Of a DNA stretch of 64,000 bases, positions 16,830 to 25,620 are shown piece after piece. Made by a program: the position numbers and the translations under genes. Source of the DNA: JACCXE01 sp963718605. Lineage in GTDB: Bacteria > Actinomycetota > Acidimicrobiia > Acidimicrobiales > JACCXE01. The notes beneath the pieces are model-generated. The model had not been told where the DNA came from. It searched no databases and saw only the letters and a program-made list of their open reading frames with translations. How positions within the stretch are numbered: position 1 is the stretch's first letter; each line of letters begins with the position of its first letter. The stretch spans positions 3,038,001 to 3,102,000 of the forward strand of contig OY970363.1 in NCBI GenBank assembly GCA_963718605.1. The letters run 5' to 3'.

Positions 16830-19800
16830 AGAGGCGAGTGTCAGGGCCGTCGCGCTCGACCTGCCCGAAGGGCGTGCCTTGATAAGAGAGTTCCTGGAGC
16901 CTGAACGTCGCGTGGTTGGGGTGCGCCTGCAACGCCTTGAGCTCGTCGTAGAGAGTCAGGCTTTGCGCAGGTGAGCTGGCGAGTTCAGGAATGTCCGCGT
17001 TGAACTGCTGCCAGCCTCCGGGCCGCTCAAGCGTCAACTCGGCAAGGCTCGTCTGCCGAAGTCCATTGGCCACGGGCGACTTCAGGAGGGTGAGGAAGGG
17101 CAGGCCGGATTTCAAGAATGTGAGGTTCGGCAGGGGCGACTTCAGGAGGGTGAGGAAGGGGAGACCGGATTTCAAGAATGTGAGGTTCGGCAGGGGCGAC
17201 TTCAGGAGGGTGAGGAAGGGGAGACCGGATTTCAACAACGTGAGGTTCAGTAGCCCCGACTTCAACAACGTGAGATTCGGCAAGCCGGCTCCGTCGAACT
17301 GACCCTTGATCGCGGCCGCGTCGGACTGGATCGGCACGTAACCCACTGGGATAGACGCGGGGCTCGCGGCCATCGCCGTCGTCGACGTCGACACCTTCAG
17401 GTTCTCGACCCAGTCGCTCTGGCCGATGAGGCCCATCTCAGGCTTGTAGATGGTGCGCAGCGTGCCGTCCGTCGAGTTGATGGAGTCGAGACGGTTGTTG
17501 AACGTCGAGGAGCCGACGGTGTACTGCACGGTGGCGGGACGGGCCGGGTCCGAGGTGGGCACGAAGACACCCGAGTTGGCGTCCTCATTCGAGACCGGGG
17601 CCGACGCGCTGCACGTCTCGTGAAAGGTCGTGAAGCTGGCGTCGTTCGGCAACAGATAACAAACCGAGGTGCGCGGTGCGCGCACCGTGGCGTCGGTGAA
17701 CACGATCTCGCCGTTGGGGCCCCACGAGCCGCTGTAGGCATCGATCCCGCTGGTTACCTGCACAAGGGTGCCGGTGAGCGGGCCGGTCATCCAACGGTAG
17801 AAGAGGTCGTGCGTGCCGCCGTTGGACCGCTGGAACAAGACCTTGCTGCCGTCGGCCGACCACGCCGGGAACTGGTCGAAGTCCGCGGTGTTGGTGATCC
17901 GCGTCTTGCCCGTGCCGTCGGCGTTCATCGTCCAGATATCGAACGGCTGGACACCCAAGTTTCCATAGCTCGGGCCGTTGCCGTCGGAGACGAACGCGAT
18001 CTTGGTGCCGTCAGCCGACCAGTCCGCGTCCGCCTCGTAGGCGGTGACGTCGCCCGCGAGGTCGACGAAGGCGCCGGCCGCGTTGCGCTTGCGCACGTTT
18101 GCGTCGAAGGCGTTGGTGTCACTGACCGAGGTGAAGGCAATCTCGCGGCCGTCGGGGCTGAACGTCGGGTCCGCTGAGCTACGGCCGGGTTGGTTGGCCG
18201 AGGTGGTCACTTGCTCGAGGCGCGCGCCCGAGGAGTCGATCGCCCACAGTTCGGAGTGGCCGGACTGGTTCGAGTCGAACACGACGCGGCCGGTGGGTCC
18301 GAAGTCGGTAGGTGTTGGAGCTGGGTCGCCGACCACCTGCGCGACGAGGCCGACGAAGGATGCAGCGGGCTTGTGCGCGCCGGCGGCGACGATCGTTCCG
18401 TCGTCACGAATGCCCACGCTTTCGAACTGTGCGTGCGTCGACGAGCTCGGGATGTAGGCGGCTGCAGATGCGACGCCGAAGCTCATGTCCGGGTGACCGG
18501 CCGAGTCGTAACGCGTGAGCGACGCGTTCTGAGCCGACGGGCCCGAGCCGCCTGCGAGCACGACGTCGCCGTTGGGGGCTACGGCGATGCCGAAGCCGGT
18601 CTCGAAGTTGTTGGTGCAGTACTGGACGAGACCTCCGCTGCCGAAGTTGGCGTCGAGGGTTTGCGCGTCGGATTTGTAGGCCAGCGCGAACGCGGCGCGG
18701 TCCGAGCTGTTGGTGCAGCCCCCGAAGTCGCCGACCACGTAGATGCGTCCATCCGGCCCGAGCCCGGCGCCGTGCACCTGCATCGAGTTGGGACCGCTCG
18801 GGACTGCGAGGGCGTCGATGGGTGTCGACCGCACGGTCAGCAGCGCGCCGTTCGCGGCGTAATGGCGGACGACCACGACCCACTCGTTCACGCCCGGGCT
18901 GGTCTGCTCGCGACCGACCGCGACGAACGAGCCGTCGGGATTAACTACGACGCCGTCGAGATCGTCAGTCCCGCCCGCGTTCGCGGCCGAGCCGTGGTAC
19001 TCGCCCGACGCGTCGAACGTGGGATCAAGCGATCCGTCGGCGTTGAGCCGCACGACATACAGATCTTGTGGATCGCCCGATGGCGTCTGCCAGAAGCCGA
19101 CGCCGACGATCTTGCCGTCCGGGAGGACGGCCACGTCGTTCACCACGACGTCGTCGACCATGTTGTCGGCAGAGTCGTACGGGTTGGTGCGGGGCACGAC
19201 GGCCACGCCCCCCGTGCCGAAGGTCGGGTCAAGTGACCCGTCCGCGTTGAACCGCACGAATGTCGGCGACTGGGAGTTCGCGCCTGCGCCGGACTGGCCC
19301 GCGGCTACGAGGGTGCCGCTGAGGCCGTGAACTATCGAGTTCGCGCGCGACGAGGCGAAGTTGCCGCCGCCGGGTTTGGGAATCCCGTCGATACGGCTCG
19401 TGACCGCACCGCCCGCCGCGGGTTGGGTGGCAACGACGAACTGGCTGGAGTTGCGTTCGCCCGCCAACCAGGTTTGGTCAGCGTCAGCGACGAGCTTGTG
19501 GACCGCGGACATCCCGAAGCTGTCCTCGAGCCCGTCGCCGGAGTACGAGAGCACGGGCGAGCCGGCGTCGGTGCCTTGCACCGGCGACGTGAGGAACCGC
19601 ACGAGGACGTTGTGAATGTGGTCGCCGAGCACCACGACCTTGCCGTCGGCCTGCGTGACGATGTCGCGGATGTTGCTGTTGATGGCGGCGCCGTGCCGGA
19701 GCACCCGCTCATTGCGGCGCAGACCGGTCGTGGACAGTTGGTCGCCCAAGGGCACAACGACTGGCGGGCTCGCGGCCGTAAGCGCGTAGAGGCCGACGTC

Positions 19801-21021
19801 GAAGGTGTCGGCACCGGCACCAGTACCGAGCTGGCCCACGATGACGTAGGTGTCGTCGGGCTGGATGGTGAGGCCTTCGAAGGACGTCCGAGCCGCACCC
19901 GCGAGGTTTACGGTGCGCGCGCTGGGCCCGCCTGTCCATGCCGTGTCAACGGTGAGGCCGGGGGTGATGAAGCGGGTGACGAAGCCGACGGTTGCGCCCG
20001 ACCGTTGCGCGCGTCCGACCACGATCAGGTTTTGCGCACTGTCGAACTTGGCCGCGGTGGCGATGGTGGGCTGGCCGGCGTCACCGAACGTGAAGTCGTT
20101 GGTGGCGATATGGGCGCCGTTAATCGTGAGGCGCGTGACCGCCGCATCGGTGTCGGTGCCGTTGAATCCCGTTCCCACGGCGTAGATCGTCAAATTGGTC
20201 GGGTGGATGGCGATGTCGGTGTACGCGGCATTCGTGTTGGCACTCGGGTCGATGTAGCGACCCACGCTGCCGAAGCTGCCGTCGAACCCACCTGGATCGA
20301 CGAATCGTGCGACGGCGGCGCGCTGGCTGCCGCTCAACGTCGCCGCACCCGCGACGAGGATTCTGCCGGCTTGGTCGAGCGTCACGCCTTGCACCTGGTT
20401 GTCGGTCGCGCCGACGGCCATGTCGAAGATCAGGCCTCCGCTACCGCCATTGCCAAAGGTGGTGTCGAGCGAGCCGTTGGGGTTGAGTCGCATGAGCAGG
20501 CCCTGGCGTGCCGCGGGCGCGGCGCCGTCCTGGACGGTGCCGACGATCACGATGCGGCCGTTCTTGTCAATCGCCACATCGGTGAACCGAGTCGCCATCG
20601 CAGTCGTCGTCGCTCCGTCGAACGGAATGTCGTCGATCATCTGGAAGCCGTCGCCGAAGGCGTACGGCGCGCCGGGCGCGAACGAGGGGTCGCGGAAGCC
20701 CAGCTCAGCTGTGCCGTCCTGCGCGCTGGTTGGATCGGCTGGCAAGGTGCGTCCGATGATCCCGTGGTCAGGGGTGTCCTGGGACCAGCCGACGGTGACG
20801 ATACGTCCCGCGGCGTCGACTACCGCCGCCTGCGCGATGTCGATGCCGCCGTAATCCTTCTCGACGGTGCCGTGTATGCCGAACCCGCCGTCGACGTCGC
20901 CGACACCGGCCGCCCGAGCAGGCAGGTTGGGGAGGACGACCAGAATGGACGCCACGACGGCAGCCACCAGCGTCGCTACGCACGCGCGCGAACGAGAACT
21001 ACCCCCGAGATGAAACTTCAC
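16807..21021 (-). CDS. secreted protein with delta-60 repeats, TolB-like propeller and Leu-rich decapeptide repeats
   Basis: 1,404 residues from GTG 21021, chosen because a classic Sec signal follows at once (basic start, hydrophobic 15-30, ARA-A cut near residue 37) and AGGGGCGGG lies just upstream. The frame stays open to 21543 but has no signal-like start there. Residues 40-850 contain many delta-60-type repeats (patterns like NGSLDTTFGNGG followed by DGKIVVVG). About 900-1110 has PD40/TolB-like repeats (SPDGREIAFTS, ADWSADGTKIAF). About 1245-1315 is a run of 10-residue repeats such as LPFLTLLKSG. The C-terminus ends with GTPFGQVERDG and then a stop, while the expected Cys-rich continuation sits in the +1 frame of the next ORF. 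It is probably the export-competent first half of a ~3,450-residue protein. Confidence 0.85.
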   Translation of the reverse strand: MKFHLGGSSRSRACVATLVAAVVASILVVLPNLPARAAGVGDVDGGFGIHGTVEKDYGGIDIAQAAVVDAAGRIVTVGWSQDTPDHGIIGRTLPADPTSAQDGTAELGFRDPSFAPGAPYAFGDGFQMIDDIPFDGATTTAMATRFTDVAIDKNGRIVIVGTVQDGAAPAARQGLLMRLNPNGSLDTTFGNGGSGGLIFDMAVGATDNQVQGVTLDQAGRILVAGAATLSGSQRAAVARFVDPGGFDGSFGSVGRYIDPSANTNAAYTDIAIHPTNLTIYAVGTGFNGTDTDAAVTRLTINGAHIATNDFTFGDAGQPTIATAAKFDSAQNLIVVGRAQRSGATVGFVTRFITPGLTVDTAWTGGPSARTVNLAGAARTSFEGLTIQPDDTYVIVGQLGTGAGADTFDVGLYALTAASPPVVVPLGDQLSTTGLRRNERVLRHGAAINSNIRDIVTQADGKVVVLGDHIHNVLVRFLTSPVQGTDAGSPVLSYSGDGLEDSFGMSAVHKLVADADQTWLAGERNSSQFVVATQPAAGGAVTSRIDGIPKPGGGNFASSRANSIVHGLSGTLVAAGQSGAGANSQSPTFVRFNADGSLDPTFGTGGVAVVPRTNPYDSADNMVDDVVVNDVAVLPDGKIVGVGFWQTPSGDPQDLYVVRLNADGSLDPTFDASGEYHGSAANAGGTDDLDGVVVNPDGSFVAVGREQTSPGVNEWVVVVRHYAANGALLTVRSTPIDALAVPSGPNSMQVHGAGLGPDGRIYVVGDFGGCTNSSDRAAFALAYKSDAQTLDANFGSGGLVQYCTNNFETGFGIAVAPNGDVVLAGGSGPSAQNASLTRYDSAGHPDMSFGVASAAAYIPSSSTHAQFESVGIRDDGTIVAAGAHKPAASFVGLVAQVVGDPAPTPTDFGPTGRVVFDSNQSGHSELWAIDSSGARLEQVTTSANQPGRSSADPTFSPDGREIAFTSVSDTNAFDANVRKRNAAGAFVDLAGDVTAYEADADWSADGTKIAFVSDGNGPSYGNLGVQPFDIWTMNADGTGKTRITNTADFDQFPAWSADGSKVLFQRSNGGTHDLFYRWMTGPLTGTLVQVTSGIDAYSGSWGPNGEIVFTDATVRAPRTSVCYLLPNDASFTTFHETCSASAPVSNEDANSGVFVPTSDPARPATVQYTVGSSTFNNRLDSINSTDGTLRTIYKPEMGLIGQSDWVENLKVSTSTTAMAASPASIPVGYVPIQSDAAAIKGQFDGAGLPNLTLLKSGLLNLTLLKSGLPFLTLLKSPLPNLTFLKSGLPFLTLLKSPLPNLTFLKSGLPFLTLLKSPVANGLRQTSLAELTLERPGGWQQFNADIPELASSPAQSLTLYDELKALQAHPNHATFRLQELSYQGTPFGQVERDGPDTRLYACEFHH
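17080..17290 (-). repeat. 60-bp tandem repeat encoding Leu-rich decapeptides
   Basis: Three and a half near-identical 60-bp units, each made of two diverged 30-bp halves, lie at 17080-17290. Adjacent units at 17101-17160 and 17161-17220 differ at only two positions. They encode repeats of the type LPFLTLLKSP and LPNLTFLKSG in the secreted protein. The near identity suggests recent expansion, and this tract is a likely length-variable or assembly-sensitive site. Confidence 0.85.
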
Positions 21022-21118
21022 GTGCCCGCCCCTGTCGTTGTGCCCGCCCCGGGCAACCCAATCTGGAAAATTTACCGCTCGGACTATGTCGTTCCGTGTG
21101 ACATTTGGCACACCTCGG

Positions 21119-21139
21119 CGCCGGGAAGCCAGCCCGGCG
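21119..21139 (-). terminator. possible terminator hairpin after the second cyclase gene
   Basis: CGCCGGG and CCCGGCG pair perfectly over 7 bp with a 7-nt loop, starting 7 bp past the cyclase stop at 21146. There is no U-tract after the stem in the minus direction, so an intrinsic terminator is only a possibility. It lies in the 124-bp gap that also must hold the promoter of the secreted-protein gene. Confidence 0.3.
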
Positions 21140-21145
21140 GCGCTG

Positions 21146-23878
21146 TCAGCCTTCGGAGACGCGCGACATGTGGGCGTCTCCTTGGGCCGCGAGAGCCAAA
21201 AGTCCGCGTTCGCGGGCGAGTTTGGTGCCGCGGGCGAACCAGCGTTCCGCCAGCTCGCGGCGGCCGGCGAGTTCAGCCATACCCGCGACCGTGAAGAGAA
21301 GGGAGACGGGCGCTTCTGTGCTGCCGCACTGTTCATAGGCCACAGTCGCGGCGGCCAACTCCCGTTCGGCTGTTTCGAGGTCGCCACCAACGGCGGCGAG
21401 TTGCGCCGCGCCGGATCGGCACTGCCCCACGCCAAACCACTGACCGACCGTCTCGAACAGCGTGATGGCTCGATCCAGGTGGTCGACGCAGCCGGCGGCG
21501 TCGCCAGCCTGGGCACAAAACTGAGCGAGCGACCCCTCGGCAATTGCCTCCTCGTTCAACGCCCCCGCGGCCCGCGCGGTTGCGACGGCCTCGGCGTACA
21601 GCGATGCGGCGCCCTCGCGGTCACCTTCGTTCAGCGTTACGTCGCCCAGGCGAACGAGGGCGCGTGCGGTGCCCGAGCCTTCGCCGATTCGTCGGCCGAG
21701 GTCGAGCGCCTCCTCGGCTGCGGCCCGCGCCCCGTCGAAGTCACCTTCGGCGATCGCGGCGTCAGCGACGAAGGTGTGACAGAACACGCGGAAACCGTCA
21801 GCGCCCGCCTCGCGCGCCAACGCGGCGGCCTCCGTATAGATGGCGCGCGCCTGCTCCCAGTTGCCCGAACCCGCCGCCGCGAACGCGGTGCACGCAATCG
21901 CCTGCGCCTCGATCTCGGGGCCGAGTTGCTGGGACCGGGCCAACGCCACCGCCGATTCCGCGAACGCGCGCGTTCGCGCTTCGTCCCGCGAACCGCTGGC
22001 CGCGTTTGCGGCGCTGCACATCGCTTGGGCGCGGAGCGCGGGCTCGCCGGCGCCGGTCGCCAACAACGCATCGGCCCAGCGGGGGACTGAGTAAAAGCAG
22101 TTGCCGCCGACCTCCATCCCGACGATGCCGGTACCGGCGACGACACGAAGCCCGTCGACCGGGTCGCCGCCGTGCAGCGACCAGTCGATGGCGGCGCGCA
22201 CGTTGTCCGCTTCGTACGCGACGTCGTGCAGCGACCCGGCGCCTGAAAACGCCAGCGTTTGCAGCAGGGTCCAGCAGGTGTCGGCGGTCCACCCGAGATG
22301 GCGGGCGCGCAGGGTTTCGGTCTCACCCGCGCTTTCGAGCCGGGTCGCCGCGTACGCCCGGATCGTCTCAAGCATTCCGTACCGGATGGCGCCGTCGCGG
22401 TCGTCGACTGTGAGTAGTGAGCGATCAACCAGGGCCGCGACAAGATCCACGACGTCGAATTCCTCGATCGGATCGAAACCGCAAACCTGCTCGGCGGCGC
22501 GAAGGGTGAACCCCCCGGCAAAGACGGCCAGGCGGCGAAGCATCACGCGCTCGGACTCGCTGAGAAGCTCGTGACTCCAGTCGATCGCCGCTTCCAGGGT
22601 TTGCTGACGCGGATCGGCGGTGCGTTCGCCGCCGGTGAGCAGCCTGAACCGCGCGTCGAGCCGAGCGTCGATCTCCTGCGGGCTGAGGGCGCGCACCCGA
22701 CGCGCCGCCAACTCGATGGCGAGCGGAAGCCGGTCGAGGCGGGAACAGATGCTGGCAATCGACGCTTGATTCGTTTCGTCGGCGACGAAGGATGGTCGTG
22801 CGTCGGTCGCGCGGGCCACGAACATTTCGACGGCGTCGTCTAGCGCGAGCGGCTGCACGCGGTGGATCTTCTCGTTGCGAACCCCGAGGGCTTCGCGACT
22901 GGTTGCGATGACAGTGAGACCTGGGCAGCGTTCGAGGCATTCGGCGGCGAACGCCGCGGCACCGCCTATGACGTGCTCGCAGTTGTCGAGCACCAGCAGC
23001 GCGGCGCGTCGTTCGAGCACCGCCACGAGCGATCGGAGATCGGCGACCTCCACGCCAACCGCGGCTCCGATCGCCACGGCGACTCGATCTGCATCCGAAC
23101 CGTGCGGAAGCGGAGCTAGTTCGATCAACGTTCCGCCTTCGGCCGAGCGGCGTGAGCCCGCCGCCGCGAGCGCCAACGTTGTCTTGCCTACGCCGCCGGG
23201 GCCAACGAGCGTCAGGAGTCGGGCACCGGCGCCGAGCGCACGTTCCACCGCGTCGAGGTCGGCGCTGCGTCCGTGCAGCGACGTCGAAAAGGAACGAAGC
23301 GCGGGCCGCTGAATTGTGCGCAGAGGCGGAAAACCTGCGCCGCCGCCGTCGATCGAAAGCTGATAGAGGCGCCGCTGTCCCTCCAAGTCTTTCAACGCGT
23401 GTTCGCCGAGGTCGGTGGTCGTGACCCCATCGGGTATCTGGCCGGCGATGAGATTGAACGTTGTTTCGGACACCACGATCTGCCCACCGTGACCGGCGCC
23501 GCCGATGCGGGCGGCCTCGTGTATCGCCATGCCGGTGTACGTGCCGCCGGTGGTCGTGAGCCGAACCGATCCGCTGTGAATGCCCATGCGTACGCGTACA
23601 TCCGCCTCAACGGGCCAGTCTTGAGCGGCCAGCGCCCGTTGCGCGTTTGTCGCGGCCCGCACCGCGGCGGCGGCATCTTGAAACGCGACGAGGAACCCGT
23701 CGCCCGGACATCCGAACTCAGCACCCCCTTCCGGTTCGAACGCGGCGCGCAACAAGGCGCGGTGGGTGTCGAGGATCTCGTCGTAGCGCGCTCCCAGGCG
23801 GTGAAAGAGCCGGGTCGACCCTTCAATATCGGTAACGAGGAACGTGACGGTGCCGGTCGGAAGCTCGGTGGCGGCCAC
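21146..23878 (-). CDS. class III cyclase-like domain - NB-ARC-type ATPase - TPR signalling protein
   Basis: 910 residues. The N-terminal cyclase homology domain (about 8-175) has the metal-Asp motif TFLVTDIEGST and CPGDGFLVAF, but the Asn/Arg motif reads AIHEAARI, with His in place of Asn. This variant is common in actinobacterial cyclase/ATPase fusions, whose enzymatic activity is uncertain. An ATPase follows with Walker A GPGGVGKT at 226-233 and Walker B LLVLDNCEHV, then a winged-helix-like part and TPR-like helical repeats from about 560 to the end. The C-terminus lacks a LuxR helix-turn-helix. It is probably a STAND-type sensor or scaffold. It is divergent from the SDR at 23965, with an 86-bp gap. 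Confidence 0.85.
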   Translation of the reverse strand: MAATELPTGTVTFLVTDIEGSTRLFHRLGARYDEILDTHRALLRAAFEPEGGAEFGCPGDGFLVAFQDAAAAVRAATNAQRALAAQDWPVEADVRVRMGIHSGSVRLTTTGGTYTGMAIHEAARIGGAGHGGQIVVSETTFNLIAGQIPDGVTTTDLGEHALKDLEGQRRLYQLSIDGGGAGFPPLRTIQRPALRSFSTSLHGRSADLDAVERALGAGARLLTLVGPGGVGKTTLALAAAGSRRSAEGGTLIELAPLPHGSDADRVAVAIGAAVGVEVADLRSLVAVLERRAALLVLDNCEHVIGGAAAFAAECLERCPGLTVIATSREALGVRNEKIHRVQPLALDDAVEMFVARATDARPSFVADETNQASIASICSRLDRLPLAIELAARRVRALSPQEIDARLDARFRLLTGGERTADPRQQTLEAAIDWSHELLSESERVMLRRLAVFAGGFTLRAAEQVCGFDPIEEFDVVDLVAALVDRSLLTVDDRDGAIRYGMLETIRAYAATRLESAGETETLRARHLGWTADTCWTLLQTLAFSGAGSLHDVAYEADNVRAAIDWSLHGGDPVDGLRVVAGTGIVGMEVGGNCFYSVPRWADALLATGAGEPALRAQAMCSAANAASGSRDEARTRAFAESAVALARSQQLGPEIEAQAIACTAFAAAGSGNWEQARAIYTEAAALAREAGADGFRVFCHTFVADAAIAEGDFDGARAAAEEALDLGRRIGEGSGTARALVRLGDVTLNEGDREGAASLYAEAVATARAAGALNEEAIAEGSLAQFCAQAGDAAGCVDHLDRAITLFETVGQWFGVGQCRSGAAQLAAVGGDLETAERELAAATVAYEQCGSTEAPVSLLFTVAGMAELAGRRELAERWFARGTKLARERGLLALAAQGDAHMSRVSEG

Positions 23879-23964
23879 CTGCGAACGGTAGATCAGCGCC
23901 TACCCGCCGCGGACGCTCCGCGTGACAGGGTTTCGCTACGAACCGTTCTGGAGATGACCATCAC

Positions 23965-24786
23965 ATGGCTACGAAACAGCGAACCGTCCTCACGACCGGC
24001 GCGAACTCCGGCATTGGGTTGGCCACGACCATCGAAGCGGCTCGACGCGGCCACCGCTCCGTCGGCACGGTGCGCTCCGACGACAAGGCCAAGGTCGTCC
24101 ACGCAGCAGCCGCGGAGGCCGGCGTCGAGGTCGAGACCGCCATTCTCGACGTCACCGACGCGGCCACCGCCGTGCAGGTGGTCGACGAGATCCGTCCCGA
24201 TGCGCTGGTGAACAACGCGGGGTTTTCGATCACGGGCGCGATCGAGGACGTCACTGATGACGAGGCGCGGTTCGCGTTCGAGACGATGGTGCTCGCGCCG
24301 ATGCGCCTTGCGCGGCTCGCGGTGCCCCACATGCGCGAGCGCCGGTGGGGGCGCATCATCAATGTGTCCTCTATATATGGGCGCACCACGACGCCGCTTA
24401 CGGGTTGGTACCAGGGCTGTAAGCACGCCCTCGAAGGTTTGTCGGACGCGCTGCGTATGGAGGTCGCGCGCGACAGCATCAAAGTGGTGCTGGTCGAGCC
24501 GGGCGGATTCAAGACGGGTATCTGGGCCGAGACCGAACGAGAGGTCGAGAAACGCTCCGGATCGCGTTTCGACTCGAACTACAGCCGCACGCTGTCGACC
24601 ACGAAGCTGATGCAGCCGCTGATGGGCCAGCCCGCGCACTGCGGCGCCGTGATCCTCGATGCGATCGAAGGCAATCCACGGGCGCGTTACCTCGTCGGCA
24701 TCGACGCGCAGGCGCTCAGTCTCATGGAGAACTTCACGCCGACGGCGATCAAAGATCGCGTCACGCGCTTCACCCTCGGCCTCTAG
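23965..24786 (+). CDS. short-chain dehydrogenase/reductase (SDR)
   Basis: 273-residue Rossmann-fold NAD(P)-dependent oxidoreductase. It has the nucleotide loop TGANSGIG at about 11-18, the NNAG motif near residue 77, the catalytic Ser in INVSS, and Tyr/Lys as YQGCK. The classical SDR length and the PGG loop after the active site are present. It reads towards a luciferase-like gene that begins 9 bp after its stop, so the two are probably one transcript. The substrate is unknown; the set of conserved residues supports activity. Confidence 0.9.
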   Translation: MATKQRTVLTTGANSGIGLATTIEAARRGHRSVGTVRSDDKAKVVHAAAAEAGVEVETAILDVTDAATAVQVVDEIRPDALVNNAGFSITGAIEDVTDDEARFAFETMVLAPMRLARLAVPHMRERRWGRIINVSSIYGRTTTPLTGWYQGCKHALEGLSDALRMEVARDSIKVVLVEPGGFKTGIWAETEREVEKRSGSRFDSNYSRTLSTTKLMQPLMGQPAHCGAVILDAIEGNPRARYLVGIDAQALSLMENFTPTAIKDRVTRFTLGL

Positions 24787-24795
24787 GTTGCAGCG

Positions 24796-25620
24796 ATGCG
24801 TTTCGGACTGGATGTTGCCCAACAACGGATGCCGTGGGACGAAGTAGTCAGCCGCGTGCAGTTCGCCGAGGAACTCGGCTTCGACGGCGCGTGGGGGTTC
24901 GATCACTTCGAGCCGATGTATGGCGAGGGGCCGGGCGAGATCTTCGAGGGCATGACGACGCTGGCCGCCCTGGCTGGAGCGACGTCGACTATCCGGCTTG
25001 GCTTGCTCGTGGCCGGTGTCACGTATCGCAACCCCTCGGTATTCGCGGCCCAGGCGCTGACGATTGATCACGCCTCGCACGGCCGGCTCGAACTGTCGCT
25101 CGGCGCCGCGTGGCACGACAAAGAGCACAACGAATTCGGGATCCCCTTCCCGTCCACCTCCGAACGTTTCGACCTGCTCGAGGACGCGCTCGAAATCGTG
25201 CAGCGGCTCTTCACCGGTGACGTCGTGAGCTACGACGGCAAGGTCGTGTCGCTCAAGGACGCACAGATGCGCCCGACGCCGGTTCAAACACCGCACCCTC
25301 CGATTTGGATCGGTGGCAGCGGTCCGAAGCGCACGCTGCCACTGGTCGCGAAATACGCCGACGTGTGGCATACATGGGGCACGCCGAACTCGCTGCGTGA
25401 AGCGAATGCGCGCGTCGACGAACTCGCGGCCGAAGCGGGACGCGATCCGAAGGCGATTATCCGCGCCAGCTCGCTGTCGCTCGACGACCTCGACACGGCG
25501 CGCAAGCACGCCGCCAAGTGGCGCGACGGCGGCGCCGGTTACCTCGTGTGCGGATGGCCGGAAGCCGGTCGCACGCAGATCGAGGCCTTCGCCCGCGACG
25601 TCATGCCCGAGTTCGCCTAG
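24796..25620 (+). CDS. luciferase-like (LLM) F420/flavin-dependent oxidoreductase
   Basis: 274 residues with the bacterial-luciferase TIM-barrel fold. The N-terminal FAEELGFDGAWGFDHF block, the RLGLLVAGVTYRNP strand, the LSLGAAWHDKEH motif and the HPPIWIGGSGPKRTL loop are typical of the F420-dependent LLM class of actinobacteria. Such enzymes use reduced F420 or FMN for hydride transfer or monooxygenation; which one cannot be told here. It follows the SDR by 9 bp and overlaps the convergent SDR at 25617 by 4 bp. Confidence 0.9.
   Translation: MRFGLDVAQQRMPWDEVVSRVQFAEELGFDGAWGFDHFEPMYGEGPGEIFEGMTTLAALAGATSTIRLGLLVAGVTYRNPSVFAAQALTIDHASHGRLELSLGAAWHDKEHNEFGIPFPSTSERFDLLEDALEIVQRLFTGDVVSYDGKVVSLKDAQMRPTPVQTPHPPIWIGGSGPKRTLPLVAKYADVWHTWGTPNSLREANARVDELAAEAGRDPKAIIRASSLSLDDLDTARKHAAKWRDGGAGYLVCGWPEAGRTQIEAFARDVMPEFA

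Noticed and set aside
16991..17302. Plus-strand ORF made of GDFRRVRKGRPDF repeats
   Set aside because: Mirror of the 60-bp repeats that encode Leu-rich decapeptides on the minus strand.
19327..21294. 655-residue plus-strand ORF opposite the secreted-protein gene
   Set aside because: Arg/Gly/Val-rich mirror of a GC-rich coding strand; the minus-strand frame has a signal peptide and repeat domains.
23893..25509. 538-residue minus-strand ORF opposite the SDR and luciferase-like genes
   Set aside because: Antisense shadow; the plus-strand frames carry complete SDR and LLM motifs.
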